Part shown: one piece after another, positions 17,901-26,840 of the stretch | How the letters are laid out: every line of letters starts with the position of its first letter | Position numbering within the stretch: position 1 is the stretch's first letter | DNA from: Phycisphaerales bacterium | GTDB lineage: Bacteria > Planctomycetota > Phycisphaerae > Phycisphaerales > SM1A02 | NCBI GenBank assembly: GCA_030748455.1 | Contig: JASMLY010000013.1 | Location: 1 to 64,000 of the forward strand | DNA: 64,000 bases | Direction: 5' to 3' | Program-made: the position numbers and the translations under genes | Notes under the pieces: generated by a model | The model's input: the letters and a program-made list of their open reading frames with translations, nothing else | Told to the model about the DNA's origin: nothing | Database searches by the model: none

Positions 17901-18680
17901 CTAAAACCTCCATTGAACTCCTACATAGATTCCCTGTAATCCGGCATCAAAAACGTAGTTCCCATCTTCTGCGTTCATTTCTCTGAGCCTATATCCAAAG
18001 TATCCAGAAACACCGTCGGTAAACTCAAGCGAAACGCCTGCTTTGACCGCCCACAAAGACCCGCCGTCGTTTCCCACGAGCGCTCCTGCCGTACACTCGG
18101 CACCAATAGAGAGTGAATCAATCCACTGTATTTGTTCACGCGTATCCCACCCAAGATCAAACCGTAGTCCACCATACAACGCAAGCCAAGAGTGGTCTTG
18201 GTGTACCGAAAGTGCGGATGTGTCATTTTGAATATCAAAACTTGTTCCATACCACTGGGCACCAACGATTGGAGAAAATGTAAGCATGGTGTCGCCCCCC
18301 CTTGGATATGGGCGCCAATAATCCCACGACACTTCGGCTGCAACAGTTCGCATCGAAGTGTCTGCGCTCCACAGGTCTCCACTATTAAAAACGACACCGC
18401 CAAAAGTTTCACTACCAGAAAAAACTCCAGTACCACTCGTTGAAAAATCGAACGCGGTAAGCGAAAACGTAAGATGTTCGATCGGGCGTAGTTCAAACTC
18501 TATGAGAGCCACGTTTTCTCGAGTTCGCAAATCAATCGTTGTTTCGAGATCGATTACACCGCCATCGGTAATCGTCCCGCCGAGTCTAGGGAACCACGCG
18601 CCGCCCCGTACTGTTGCGGCATCTATATCAAGATTTGTTCCCTGAAAAGCAAGTACGATGGTTAAAAGTGTTGGCGTCAT
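17901..18680 (-). CDS. Putative outer-membrane beta-barrel protein
   Basis: 259 residues with a short signal-like start and alternating hydrophobic strands throughout (NVALIEFELRPIEHLTFSLTAFDF, TMLTFSPIVGAQW, SWLALYGGLRFDLGW). It ends in a terminal Phe (IYVGVQWRF), the signature for insertion by the BAM machinery. It overlaps the upstream purM stop by 4 bases (ATGA), so it is translated from the purM transcript. I do not recognise a specific family. Confidence 0.6.
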   Translation of the reverse strand: MTPTLLTIVLAFQGTNLDIDAATVRGGAWFPRLGGTITDGGVIDLETTIDLRTRENVALIEFELRPIEHLTFSLTAFDFSTSGTGVFSGSETFGGVVFNSGDLWSADTSMRTVAAEVSWDYWRPYPRGGDTMLTFSPIVGAQWYGTSFDIQNDTSALSVHQDHSWLALYGGLRFDLGWDTREQIQWIDSLSIGAECTAGALVGNDGGSLWAVKAGVSLEFTDGVSGYFGYRLREMNAEDGNYVFDAGLQGIYVGVQWRF

Positions 18681-19783
18681 GTGGTTACAAGACCTCGCAG
18701 GTGAACTTGCCCAGTTCCTTTTGTGACTTCACCTAGATGAACAGGGTCTTCACCAGATTCTTTCAGGTGCGTGGTTATGGAATCAGCAAACGAAGGTCGT
18801 ACTGCAAGGACATACCCAATCCCCATGTTGAAGACGCGGTACATCTCTTCAGTCGAAATAGATCCATGTTTTTGTAAAAAGTTAAAAATAGCAGGCGTTT
18901 CCCATCGATCAAGATGTACGGTTGCATCAACCGTGTCATTGAGACATCTACAAATATTTCCTCCAAGCCCACCACCAGTGATGTGTGCCATACCAGAGAC
19001 AACCTTTTTCACCTTGTATTGTCCGAGAAGTTTAACGATCTGGCGAACGTAAATTCTTGTAGGCTCGAGTAACACCTCTCCAAGTGTTTTTTCATCATCA
19101 AGTTCTTTATACGTAGCGCAAAGGTCTACATCAGCAATCGCTGCGCGGGCAAGCGTAAAGCCGTTGGAGTGTACACCACTTGATCGCAACCCAATCAATA
19201 TGTCCCCGGGCTCCACCCTACTTGGGTCGATCGCCCTGTCAAGCTCAACAACCCCGACAGAGAATCCCGCGATATCAAAATCACCTTCTTGGTAGATATC
19301 TGGCATTTCGGCACATTCGCCACCAATGAGCGCACAATTCGAAATTTCACATCCCTTTGCGACTCCCGAAACGATCTGCGCGGTTGTTTCAGGGTCCTGT
19401 GTATGAAGTCCGAGGTAATCGAGAAAAATGAGTGGTTCTGCCCCTTGCACAATCATGTCGTTGACATTCATCGCAACACAGTCGATGCCAACGGTGTCAT
19501 AGATGTTCAGTTCGCAAGCGAGTTTAACTTTGGTGCCGACCCCATCGGTGCATGCAACGAGAACTGGGTCGCGGTAGTTCCGCTTAAACAACCGCTCGTT
19601 GAAATCAAGACGAAACATGCCAGCAAACCCGCCATGTTCCCCAAGAACGCGGGGTCCGTGGGTTCGTCGCATCATGGTTTGGATGAGGCCAACGAGCCGA
19701 TCGCCTGCTTCAATATCTACGCCAGTGTCTGCGTATGTCAAAGGTTTTTTTGTGCTTGATGCCATAGGGTAAAGTGTAGTCAT
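18677..19783 (-). CDS. purM: Phosphoribosylformylglycinamidine cyclo-ligase
   Basis: About 368 residues from the ATG at 19783, a little over the usual 345. Closes the imidazole ring (FGAM to AIR) in purine synthesis. TYADTGVDIEAGDRLV, VACTDGVGTKVKLA, VGIDCVAMNVNDMIVQGAEPLIFLDYLG and MAHITGGGLGGNICR are family hallmarks. The longest frame starts at 19831 but would overlap the divergent sucD. The ATG at 19783 or at 19765 (MASSTKK) is more likely. The outer-membrane protein gene is coupled to its stop. Confidence 0.92.
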   Translation of the reverse strand: MTTLYPMASSTKKPLTYADTGVDIEAGDRLVGLIQTMMRRTHGPRVLGEHGGFAGMFRLDFNERLFKRNYRDPVLVACTDGVGTKVKLACELNIYDTVGIDCVAMNVNDMIVQGAEPLIFLDYLGLHTQDPETTAQIVSGVAKGCEISNCALIGGECAEMPDIYQEGDFDIAGFSVGVVELDRAIDPSRVEPGDILIGLRSSGVHSNGFTLARAAIADVDLCATYKELDDEKTLGEVLLEPTRIYVRQIVKLLGQYKVKKVVSGMAHITGGGLGGNICRCLNDTVDATVHLDRWETPAIFNFLQKHGSISTEEMYRVFNMGIGYVLAVRPSFADSITTHLKESGEDPVHLGEVTKGTGQVHLRGLVTT

Positions 19784-19829
19784 TACTGGCACTTCGCGGT
19801 ATCCTATGTGGTCACATTTGGAGTAAAGC

Positions 19830-20786
19830 ATGTCAATTTTAATTAATGGTGATACAACTGTAATCTGTCAAGGAATCACAGGATCCGCTGGCGCATTCCA
19901 TACAAAGGGCTGTCTAGACTATGGAACAAAAATGGTTGGCGGTGTTACCCCCGGCAAGGGCGGTCAAACAGACGTCAATGGACTCCCGATCTTTGACACA
20001 GTTGCCCAGGCGGTCAAAGAAACCAACGCAAAGGCGACGATGATCTTTGTTCCTCCACCATTTGCCGCAGATTCAATCATGGAAGCAGCTGATGCGGGTG
20101 TTGAGGTCATTTGTGCAATCACCGAGGGAATTCCTACTGCAGACATGATGCGTGTAAAAGAGTTTTTGAAGGGGTACAGGGAATCTGTCCTCATTGGTCC
20201 CAATTGCCCTGGAATCATCACTCCGGGCAAAAAAATACATGGGGAAGGATCGAGCTCGACGTACGAAAACGGTTGCAAGATTGGGATCATGCCTGGGTAT
20301 ATTCACACAGCACCCTGTGATGCAAATTCAGGAAAGAGTGTTGGAATCATCAGCCGTTCCGGAACCCTGACCTACGAAGCTGTTTGGCAAACTAGCATTC
20401 TTGGAATCGGTCAAACAACCTGTATTGGAATTGGTGGAGACCCAGTCAAAGGTGAAAATTTCATCGAGTTACTTGCTCGATTTGAGGCAGATGAAGAAAC
20501 AGATGGCGTTGTGATGATTGGGGAGATTGGTGGATCCGATGAAACCGACGCTGGCGCTTGGGTCAAAGAAAATATGACAAAACCAGTCGTCTCCTTTATC
20601 GCAGGGAGAACGGCTCCAAAAGGGAAGCGGATGGGGCACGCGGGTGCAATCATCGGTGGCAGCGATGACACCGCGGCCGCAAAAATGGAATCACTTCGTG
20701 CCAATGACGTATTGGTGGCTGAAAGCCCAGCTCAACTTGGCACGATGACAGCAGAAGCGCTTGGGATTACCGCAAACGCCTGCTGA
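19830..20786 (+). CDS. sucD: Succinyl-CoA synthetase alpha subunit
   Basis: 318 residues. Forms the phospho-His intermediate in conversion of succinyl-CoA to succinate with nucleotide triphosphate synthesis. [33 protein letters not shown] and the active-site His in [12 protein letters not shown] are present. It is about 29 residues longer than the E. coli protein as I recall it. Much of this is an insertion after ITPG ([14 protein letters not shown]) before CKIGIMPG, plus a longer loop after it. The beta-subunit gene sucC is not adjacent. A GGAG site lies before the ATG. Confidence 0.93.
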   Translation: MSILINGDTTVICQGITGSAGAFHTKGCLDYGTKMVGGVTPGKGGQTDVNGLPIFDTVAQAVKETNAKATMIFVPPPFAADSIMEAADAGVEVICAITEGIPTADMMRVKEFLKGYRESVLIGPNCPGIITPGKKIHGEGSSSTYENGCKIGIMPGYIHTAPCDANSGKSVGIISRSGTLTYEAVWQTSILGIGQTTCIGIGGDPVKGENFIELLARFEADEETDGVVMIGEIGGSDETDAGAWVKENMTKPVVSFIAGRTAPKGKRMGHAGAIIGGSDDTAAAKMESLRANDVLVAESPAQLGTMTAEALGITANAC

Positions 20787-20822
20787 GCGGGTATGCTGCG
20801 TACATCCCAAGGAGGGGAATCT

Positions 20823-21596
20823 GTGACCACGATAAAAGAACGCTACGCATCAGTACAACAACGAATAGCCGCCGCCGCTCTTCGTTCAAACAGAAAACCC
20901 GAAGAGGTTCACCTCGTTGCTGTGACAAAACACGCATCGATGGACGAAGTTCGACAACTGCTCGAATTAGGACAGACTGATTTTGGCGAGAGCCAAAGCC
21001 AACATTTTGTTCAGCTCGCCGCTCAGGCAAAAGAACATATTGATCGCAGACGAGATATTGGAGAGTTAAAAGAGATCGAGCCGGTGCGATGGCATTTTAT
21101 TGGGCATTTGCAAAGAAACAAATGCAGAAAAGTGCTACCGCTTGCTCGCCTCGTACACTCACTCGATTCCCTGCGATTGGCCGAGGAAATCCAAGAATCC
21201 GCGCAGCATCAAAACCTCATTGTCGAGGTACTTGTGCAAGTAAATGTAAGTGGTGAGCGAAGTAAAACAGGTGTTGCACCAGCTGCGCTTTCGCACATTC
21301 TTGATCAAGTGGACACGATGCCAAACATCGTGCCACGGGGTCTGATGTGCATGGCACCCCTTTGTGAAGATCAAGAGGATACACGTCCCGTTTTTAGAAG
21401 GTGTAGTGAACTGTTTGAAGAAACACGCCTTTCTTCTCGCGACACCTCAAAGTTCAACATTTTGTCAATGGGCATGTCGGGTGATTTTGAGGTCGCGATC
21501 GAATGTGGAGCAAACATCGTTCGTGTAGGAACAGCGCTTTTTTCAGACGAAACAACTCCTTCAAAGAATCCTACAACTGAAGTTGCAAAATCCTAG
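20823..21596 (+). CDS. YggS/PROSC-type pyridoxal-phosphate homeostasis protein
   Basis: 257 residues from the GTG at 20823, chosen because AAGGAGGGG ends a few bases upstream; the frame can be extended to 20793. Binds PLP through the Lys in LVAVTKHAS and has no known catalysis; it buffers free PLP. FGESQSQ, RWHFIGHLQRNKCRKVLP, VLVQVNVSGERSKTGV, PRGLMCMAPL and LSMGMSGDFEVAIECGANIVRVGTALF follow the family order. It lies 36 bases after sucD and faces rex. Confidence 0.9.
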   Translation: MTTIKERYASVQQRIAAAALRSNRKPEEVHLVAVTKHASMDEVRQLLELGQTDFGESQSQHFVQLAAQAKEHIDRRRDIGELKEIEPVRWHFIGHLQRNKCRKVLPLARLVHSLDSLRLAEEIQESAQHQNLIVEVLVQVNVSGERSKTGVAPAALSHILDQVDTMPNIVPRGLMCMAPLCEDQEDTRPVFRRCSELFEETRLSSRDTSKFNILSMGMSGDFEVAIECGANIVRVGTALFSDETTPSKNPTTEVAKS

Positions 21597-21619
21597 GCGG
21601 TACTTTGGGCTTATAAACC

Positions 21620-22255
21620 CTAACTAATGTCCACCATCGTTTCGAGCGCAAGTTGTTCGAGTGAACGAGAAAAATCTACGCTTGAGACACCAACACCATC
21701 GGGAACCGTAAGGCGAATTGGCGCAAAGTTTAAGATGCCAGTGATACCAGAAGCGACGAGTCGATCTGTTACATCTTGCGCAACAATTGCAGGAACAGAT
21801 AGTACAGCAAGCCGGATTTTTCTCAACGGAATAATTCTGGTCATATCAGCAACTGGTCGCACCCTGTGATTTGCGACCATTGTTCCAACGACCTGAGGAT
21901 CGCTATCAAACACAGCAATGACCTGGAAGCCACGATCAACGAATCGAGAATAGGCAGATAAGGCTTGCCCAATCTTCCCCGCACCTACAACAGCCACATC
22001 CCACGTACGATTTGTGCCCATTATCTTCCGCAATTGTTCACAGAGCGGAATTACGGTGTATCCAACGCCCGGTCGCCCAAACGTACCAAATGTTGCAAAA
22101 TCTTTGCGTACTTGCGCGGAAGTGATATCGAGAGCATCACCGAGTTGCTTTGAATTAATTGAGTGGATGTTAGCCTCTCGTAGGGCTTCAAGTTCTCTTA
22201 AATACAGACTGAGCCTTCTTGCCGTAGGCTTTGGAATGGATTGTTTGTCAGCCAT
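21620..22255 (-). CDS. rex: Redox-sensing transcriptional repressor Rex
   Basis: 211 residues from the ATG at 22255 (MADKQSIPKPTARRL); a longer frame to 22303 is less likely. The N-terminal winged helix (ARRLSLYLRELEAL to VRKDFATFGTFGRPGVGY) is followed by a Rossmann fold with VVGAGKIGQALSAY. Rex releases its operators when NADH is high, switching on fermentative or respiratory genes. TATACT lies 7 bases before the ATG. I found no clear TTGTGAA-type Rex operator in promoters here, so its targets are not evident. Confidence 0.93.
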   Translation of the reverse strand: MADKQSIPKPTARRLSLYLRELEALREANIHSINSKQLGDALDITSAQVRKDFATFGTFGRPGVGYTVIPLCEQLRKIMGTNRTWDVAVVGAGKIGQALSAYSRFVDRGFQVIAVFDSDPQVVGTMVANHRVRPVADMTRIIPLRKIRLAVLSVPAIVAQDVTDRLVASGITGILNFAPIRLTVPDGVGVSSVDFSRSLEQLALETMVDIS

Positions 22256-22262
22256 TTGCCAA

Positions 22263-22330
22263 AGTATAGGTACTACACGAAACCATGCATGTTGAAGAGC
22301 CAATCTTTTTTATGAACATCTTGGTACCCT
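22263..22330. promoter_or_regulatory. Divergent promoter region of rex and metF
   Basis: The 81 bases between the two start codons carry a minus-strand TATACT (22263-22268), 7 bases before rex, and a plus-strand TACCCT (22325-22330), 6 bases before metF. Neither gene has a Shine-Dalgarno. Good -35 boxes are not obvious. Confidence 0.45.
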
Positions 22331-22336
22331 ACATTC

Positions 22337-23227
22337 ATGCACGTTAAGGGAATACTAGAACGAGATACAACAATTTTTTCCTTTGAGTTTTTTCCTCCAA
22401 AATCAGAGACGGGCTGGGAGGGGCTTGTCGATCGATTGCATTCTTTTGAATCTTTAGAACCTTCTTTCGTTTCAGTTACCTATGGGGCGGATGGTTCTAC
22501 ACGGGACAAAACCCACGAACTCGTAACCCACCTAGCAGAAAAAACACCACTAGATCCAGTGCCACACCTCACCTGTGTGGGCCACACTACGTCAGAAATT
22601 ACTTCACTTCTTCATCAATATTCACTTGCAGGGGTGGATAATATTTTGGCGCTGCGGGGAGATCCTGTGCAAGGAGCACAAGTAAAGAGTGCGTTTGACC
22701 ACGCAGCGGATCTTGTTTCGCACATTAAAAATTACCCAAACAAACAGTTTGGGATTTGTGTTGCAGGCTTTCCAGAAGGACATCCAGAAACACCAAACCG
22801 TCTTGTTCAACTTGACCACCTCAAACAAAAGGTAGATACTGGCGCCGACTGGATTTGTTCACAACTATTTTTTGATAACAGAGCATTTCTTGATTGGTGT
22901 CAGCGATGTGAATTGCGTGGGATTACTATTCCCATTGTTGCTGGAATCATGCCAATCACATCGATTGCGAGTATGAAGCGGATGGCTGAACTTGCCGGTG
23001 GTACGAACTTTCCCGCCGCATTACTCAAACGCCTCTATAGGTTTCAGGATGACCAAGCAGCAGTTAAACAAATAGGAACGCAGTGGGCTGCAGAGCAATG
23101 CGCCGATTTGCTCGATCATTCTGTTCGGGGTATCCATTTTTACACAATGAACCAATCTTTAGCAACGGAAGAGATTTTTCGATCCTTGGGAACCATAACT
23201 GGGTCTCGCCTCAGAAATCCCTCGTAG
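22337..23227 (+). CDS. metF: Methylenetetrahydrofolate reductase
   Basis: 296 residues. Reduces 5,10-methylene-THF to 5-methyl-THF for methionine synthesis, using FAD. FSFEFFPPKSETGW at the start, FVSVTYGADGSTRDKT, PVPHLTCVGHT, NILALRGDPVQ and CVAGFPEGHPE are typical. The catalytic Glu is in FEFFPPK. The ATG has no Shine-Dalgarno and has TACCCT 6 bases upstream. Confidence 0.94.
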   Translation: MHVKGILERDTTIFSFEFFPPKSETGWEGLVDRLHSFESLEPSFVSVTYGADGSTRDKTHELVTHLAEKTPLDPVPHLTCVGHTTSEITSLLHQYSLAGVDNILALRGDPVQGAQVKSAFDHAADLVSHIKNYPNKQFGICVAGFPEGHPETPNRLVQLDHLKQKVDTGADWICSQLFFDNRAFLDWCQRCELRGITIPIVAGIMPITSIASMKRMAELAGGTNFPAALLKRLYRFQDDQAAVKQIGTQWAAEQCADLLDHSVRGIHFYTMNQSLATEEIFRSLGTITGSRLRNPS

Positions 23228-23285
23228 CAGCGATGTCTACACAACGGAATGCCAACTTCAATCCATTACGTGGTATCCTGTGTCC

Positions 23286-23489
23286 ATGCAACGAATACAA
23301 ACATGGCTACTGGCTTTTTTATGCAGCACTGTTGTTTTAGAAGCCCTTGCCGCTGCAGCAGCTATTCCCCCCACCCCCAATGTTCGCAAAGGTCCCGCGA
23401 CGTGGATGGGATTTGGTTTGATGTTTCTGTTCTTCGCAGCGGTTGTTCTAGTGAGCATCATGCCATCAAAGCGTGGCCATCAAGACTAA
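23286..23489 (+). CDS. Small two-helix membrane protein
   Basis: 67 residues. A signal or first helix (TWLLAFLCSTVVLEALAAAAA) is followed by a Pro-rich linker (IPPTPNVRKGPATW), a second helix (MGFGLMFLFFAAVVLVSIM) and a short polar tail PSKRGHQD. I recall similar small proteins with a KRGHQD-like tail in other planctomycetes, but cannot confirm it here. It lies between metF and the deoC-ALDH operon on the same strand. Function unknown. ATG at 23286 is preferred over GTG at 23280. Confidence 0.6.
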   Translation: MQRIQTWLLAFLCSTVVLEALAAAAAIPPTPNVRKGPATWMGFGLMFLFFAAVVLVSIMPSKRGHQD

Positions 23490-23529
23490 TAGCAACTGAT
23501 TTCTGAAAAAGCAGATAGGCGGGGTAGGG

Positions 23530-23535
23530 TACAAT
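23530..23535 (+). promoter_or_regulatory. Candidate -10 element (TACAAT) of deoC
   Basis: TACAAT sits 6 bases before the deoC ATG, with no Shine-Dalgarno, consistent with a leaderless transcript. No convincing -35 is seen. Confidence 0.45.
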
Positions 23536-23541
23536 ACCCAA

Positions 23542-24453
23542 ATGCGACAACACGTTGATACGGTCATGGTTGAGCAACGGGCAGCATCATTTACCCGAAG
23601 GTCAATCAAAACAGAGTCAAAAATACAAGGATTGCGGCTCGCGTTGTCCATGATTGATCTCACAACACTCGAGGGAAAAGACTCTGATGAAAAGGTCAGA
23701 TCCTTGTGCAGAAAAGCGATCACTCCTTGGGAGGGCGAGATCACACCACCACTGCCATCCGTTGCTGCGGTTTGTGTCTACCCAAGTTTGGTGACGATTG
23801 CAAAGAGAGCGCTCGAGGGCTCGGGTGTACACGTTGCTTCAGTGGCAACGGGTTTCCCAAGCGGCCAGTTTCCATTATCAGTTCGTCTCGATGATGTTGC
23901 AAAAGCGGTCGAAGCAGGCGCGGATGAAATCGATATGGTGATCAATCGGGGTGCATTTTTATCCGGCCATTATGACGAAGTGGCAGAAGAGATTAAACAA
24001 GTTCGAATTGCCTGTGGTGACGCACACCTTAAAATTATTTTAGAAACAGGTGAGTTGGAGACCCTAGAAAATGTGAGAGCTGCCTCAGACCTCGCAATTG
24101 AAGCCGCCGCAGAGGCGGGACCGATTTCCGACGGGGAGGTGTTTATCAAAACATCAACTGGAAAGGTAAGTCCTGCAGCAACCATGCCAGTAACGCTTGT
24201 TATGTTAGATGCGATTCAATCGTTTTATAGCAAAACTGGTATTCGAATAGGGATGAAACCTGCGGGGGGAATTCGAACCGCGAAGCAATCAATCCACTAT
24301 CTTGTCATGCTAAAAGAAACGCTTGGAGATGAGTGGCTCACGCCGTCGTTATTCCGATTTGGCGCATCGAGTTTGGCAAATGACGTGTTGCGCCAACTTG
24401 TCAGGCAATACACTGGGACCTACACAGCAACCTACGATTTTAGTGAGGCATAA
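23542..24453 (+). CDS. deoC: Deoxyribose-phosphate aldolase
   Basis: 303 residues, the longer DERA form. Splits 2-deoxyribose 5-phosphate into glyceraldehyde 3-phosphate and acetaldehyde. The barrel motifs are AVCVYPSLV, VATGFPSGQFP, EIDMVINRGAFLSG, KIILETGEL, the Schiff-base Lys in EVFIKTSTGKV, and MKPAGGIRTAK. Its stop is immediately followed by the ALDH start at 24454, so the acetaldehyde it makes is probably passed to that enzyme. With gapA in the window, deoxynucleoside carbon could reach glycolysis and acetate. Confidence 0.94.
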   Translation: MRQHVDTVMVEQRAASFTRRSIKTESKIQGLRLALSMIDLTTLEGKDSDEKVRSLCRKAITPWEGEITPPLPSVAAVCVYPSLVTIAKRALEGSGVHVASVATGFPSGQFPLSVRLDDVAKAVEAGADEIDMVINRGAFLSGHYDEVAEEIKQVRIACGDAHLKIILETGELETLENVRAASDLAIEAAAEAGPISDGEVFIKTSTGKVSPAATMPVTLVMLDAIQSFYSKTGIRIGMKPAGGIRTAKQSIHYLVMLKETLGDEWLTPSLFRFGASSLANDVLRQLVRQYTGTYTATYDFSEA

Positions 24454-25926
24454 ATGGCACTCAATACAACAGGATCAACAGAACGCCAAGACACAATGTG
24501 GGAATACAGCGCTGCTCCAGAGCGATTTCCAATTGAGGTCGCTGATTCATCAAAATTGTATATTGGTGGAAAGTTTGTCTCTCCAAAATCCAGAAAATGG
24601 TTTGGAACAACAAATCCCGCGACAGACGTAAAACTCTCAGACATAAGTCATGCTGGGCAAGCAGATGTAAACGATGCGGTTGCTGCAGCAAAAAAAGCGT
24701 TACCCAAATGGGCAAAACTCGCGGGATCTGAACGCGCAAAATATCTCTATCGAATTGCCAGACGAATTCAAGAACGGGCTCGAGAATTCGCCGTTCTTGA
24801 AACCCTTGATGGAGGTAAGCCAATTAAGGAATCTCGCGATATTGATATCCCTCTAGTGGCACAACATTTTTTTTACTGTGCAGGTTGGGCGGACAAATTG
24901 CAATACGCGTTTCCGGGAAGGAGGGCACAACCAATTGGAGTTTGTGGTCAAATTATTCCCTGGAACTTTCCACTATTGATGGCTGCATGGAAGCTTGCCC
25001 CCGCGCTTGCTTGTGGAAACACCTGCGTGTTGAAACCAGCAGAAACGACTTCGCTAACAGCCCTCCGGCTTGCTGAGGTGTTACAAGAAGTTGAACTTCC
25101 CGAAGGGGTTGTGAACATCGTGACTGGCGCTGGTGACACCGGGGGATATCTTGCAGAACACAAGGGTATAAAAAAACTAGCCTTTACAGGATCGACAGAA
25201 GTTGGAAAGTTGCTGATGCGAAATTCTGCTGGCACAGGAAAGCGACTTACTCTCGAACTTGGTGGCAAAAGCGCGAACATCATTTTTGCAGACGCTGCAA
25301 TAGACCAAGCCGTGGAGGGCATTGTTTCAGGGATTTATTTCAATCAAGGACACGTGTGTTGTGCAGGTTCTCGACTGTTCGTCGAAGAGCCCATTCTTGA
25401 TGAGGTCATCCAGAAACTAACACGCCGAATGAAATCATTACGAGTTGGTGATCCCCTTGACAAGAACACTGATGTGGGGGCAATCAACTCACAACAGCAA
25501 CTACAAACCATTGAGAAGTACATCAAAACAGGTGTTGCGGAGGGTGGACAGTTACATGACGTTCATGCACAAACACTACCTTCAAAAGGAAACTGGTGTG
25601 CTCCGTGTTTCTTTACAGACATTCAACCAAGCCACACCATTGCAAGAGAAGAAATTTTTGGACCCGTTTTAGCTGTGATGACATTCAGAACCCCTGAAGA
25701 GGCGATCTCTCGTGCGAACAACACCCCGTTTGGACTTGCGGCGGGGGTTTGGACAGATAAAGGTTCCAAGGTGTTTGAGGTTGCCAAGCGCTTAGAAGCA
25801 GGAATTGTTTGGTGTAACAGCTATAACCAATTCGACGCAGCATCACCATTTGGCGGTTTTAAAGAGTCTGGATTTGGACGAGAGGGCGGTAAGCATGGAC
25901 TTCAACCGTATGTCAAACTTGTGTAA
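24454..25926 (+). CDS. Aldehyde dehydrogenase, catalytic partner (ALDH16-like first half)
   Basis: 490 residues, full ALDH length. Oxidises an aldehyde to the acid with NAD. GQIIPWNFPLLMAAWKLAPAL, LTLELGGKSANIIF with the general-base Glu, the nucleophile in NQGHVCCAGSR (Cys at about 302-303) and EEIFGPVLAVMTF are all intact. It directly follows deoC, so acetaldehyde is a likely substrate. A second, shortened and Cys-less ALDH gene follows 14 bases later. Together they look like the two halves of ALDH16, in which a normal ALDH domain is joined to a non-catalytic one. Confidence 0.92.
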   Translation: MALNTTGSTERQDTMWEYSAAPERFPIEVADSSKLYIGGKFVSPKSRKWFGTTNPATDVKLSDISHAGQADVNDAVAAAKKALPKWAKLAGSERAKYLYRIARRIQERAREFAVLETLDGGKPIKESRDIDIPLVAQHFFYCAGWADKLQYAFPGRRAQPIGVCGQIIPWNFPLLMAAWKLAPALACGNTCVLKPAETTSLTALRLAEVLQEVELPEGVVNIVTGAGDTGGYLAEHKGIKKLAFTGSTEVGKLLMRNSAGTGKRLTLELGGKSANIIFADAAIDQAVEGIVSGIYFNQGHVCCAGSRLFVEEPILDEVIQKLTRRMKSLRVGDPLDKNTDVGAINSQQQLQTIEKYIKTGVAEGGQLHDVHAQTLPSKGNWCAPCFFTDIQPSHTIAREEIFGPVLAVMTFRTPEEAISRANNTPFGLAAGVWTDKGSKVFEVAKRLEAGIVWCNSYNQFDAASPFGGFKESGFGREGGKHGLQPYVKLV

Positions 25927-25940
25927 CAAAGGATATAACA

Positions 25941-26816
25941 ATGAGTAGGCTAACCGTTCCAAAAACATACAAGTTATACATTGGCGGGAAATTTCCGCGA
26001 ACCGAATCAGGCAGGTCGATCCCCATCGTTGACAGAAAAGGTGACACCGCGGCGCATATTTGCCACGCTTCAAGAAAAGATTTTCGAGAAGCGGTAGAAG
26101 TTGCTGCTTCGACAGCGACAAAATGGTCTGGGATTACGGGATATCTTCGGGGTCAAATTATGTACCGAATGGCAGAGATGCTCGAAGGTCGCCGTGAGGA
26201 ATTTTCTTCTGCAATTTGTGTGACACAAGACACGACAATCACAAAAGCTCGGAAAGAGGTTGATGCTTCCATCGACAGGCTTGTCTGCTTTGCTGGGTGG
26301 ACAGATAAATATCAGCAAGTATTAGGCTGCCAAAATCCCGTGGCTTCCAGTTTTTACAATTTCACAGTGCCTGTTTCACAGGGTGTTACCTGTGTGATTG
26401 CTCCTGATGAACCTTCACTCCTTGGACTTGTTACTCTCGTTGCAGCACCCCTGTGTGCGGGGAACACTGTTGTGGCGCTTGGATCTCAAACTCACCCACT
26501 TCCCACTGCGATTTTTGGCGAGGTGTGCCAAACATCGGATGTTCCTGCTGGAGTGATCAATTTGTTGACCGGAACACGCGCAGATCTCGTTGAACAGATG
26601 GCAACACACCGCCAAGTTGCAAGCGTAAGTGCGGCTCTTTTAAGAAAGCAAGATCGGATAACACTCGAAACTGGAGCGGCAGACAGCATCAAACGAGTGC
26701 ACTACACCTCCCTTTCAGGAGAAGAATGGTACGACCCCGCCTTGGCTGCTTCTCCTTGGTCAATCGAACCGTTTGTCGAAATGAAAACGATCTGGCACCC
26801 GAGTGCCTCCCATTAA
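25941..26816 (+). CDS. Shortened aldehyde dehydrogenase homologue lacking the catalytic region
   Basis: 291 residues against the usual 480-500. It keeps the ALDH N-terminal part (YKLYIGGKFPRTESGR, YRMAEMLEGRREEF, VSQGVTCVIAPDEPSLLGLVTLVAAPLCAGNTVVAL, DVPAGVINLLTG). It then stops matching where the catalytic Glu and Cys segments should be; only ITLETGAADSIK recalls LELGGKS. It has its own start with AAAGGA before the ATG and is not frameshifted, so it is more likely a designed non-catalytic partner than a broken gene. Its context (deoC, full ALDH) suggests a hetero-oligomer with the upstream enzyme. Confidence 0.8.
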   Translation: MSRLTVPKTYKLYIGGKFPRTESGRSIPIVDRKGDTAAHICHASRKDFREAVEVAASTATKWSGITGYLRGQIMYRMAEMLEGRREEFSSAICVTQDTTITKARKEVDASIDRLVCFAGWTDKYQQVLGCQNPVASSFYNFTVPVSQGVTCVIAPDEPSLLGLVTLVAAPLCAGNTVVALGSQTHPLPTAIFGEVCQTSDVPAGVINLLTGTRADLVEQMATHRQVASVSAALLRKQDRITLETGAADSIKRVHYTSLSGEEWYDPALAASPWSIEPFVEMKTIWHPSASH

Positions 26817-26840
26817 CAGAACCCCACAGGTCAGAATGGT

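Noticed and set aside
22256..22336. Rex operator in its own promoter
   Set aside because: No TTGTGAA/TTCACAA-like inverted repeat is visible in the 81 bases between rex and metF.
25941..26816. Second ALDH considered as a pseudogene
   Set aside because: It has a proper start, ribosome site and clean stop, and no homology continues in another frame after it. A non-catalytic partner fits better.
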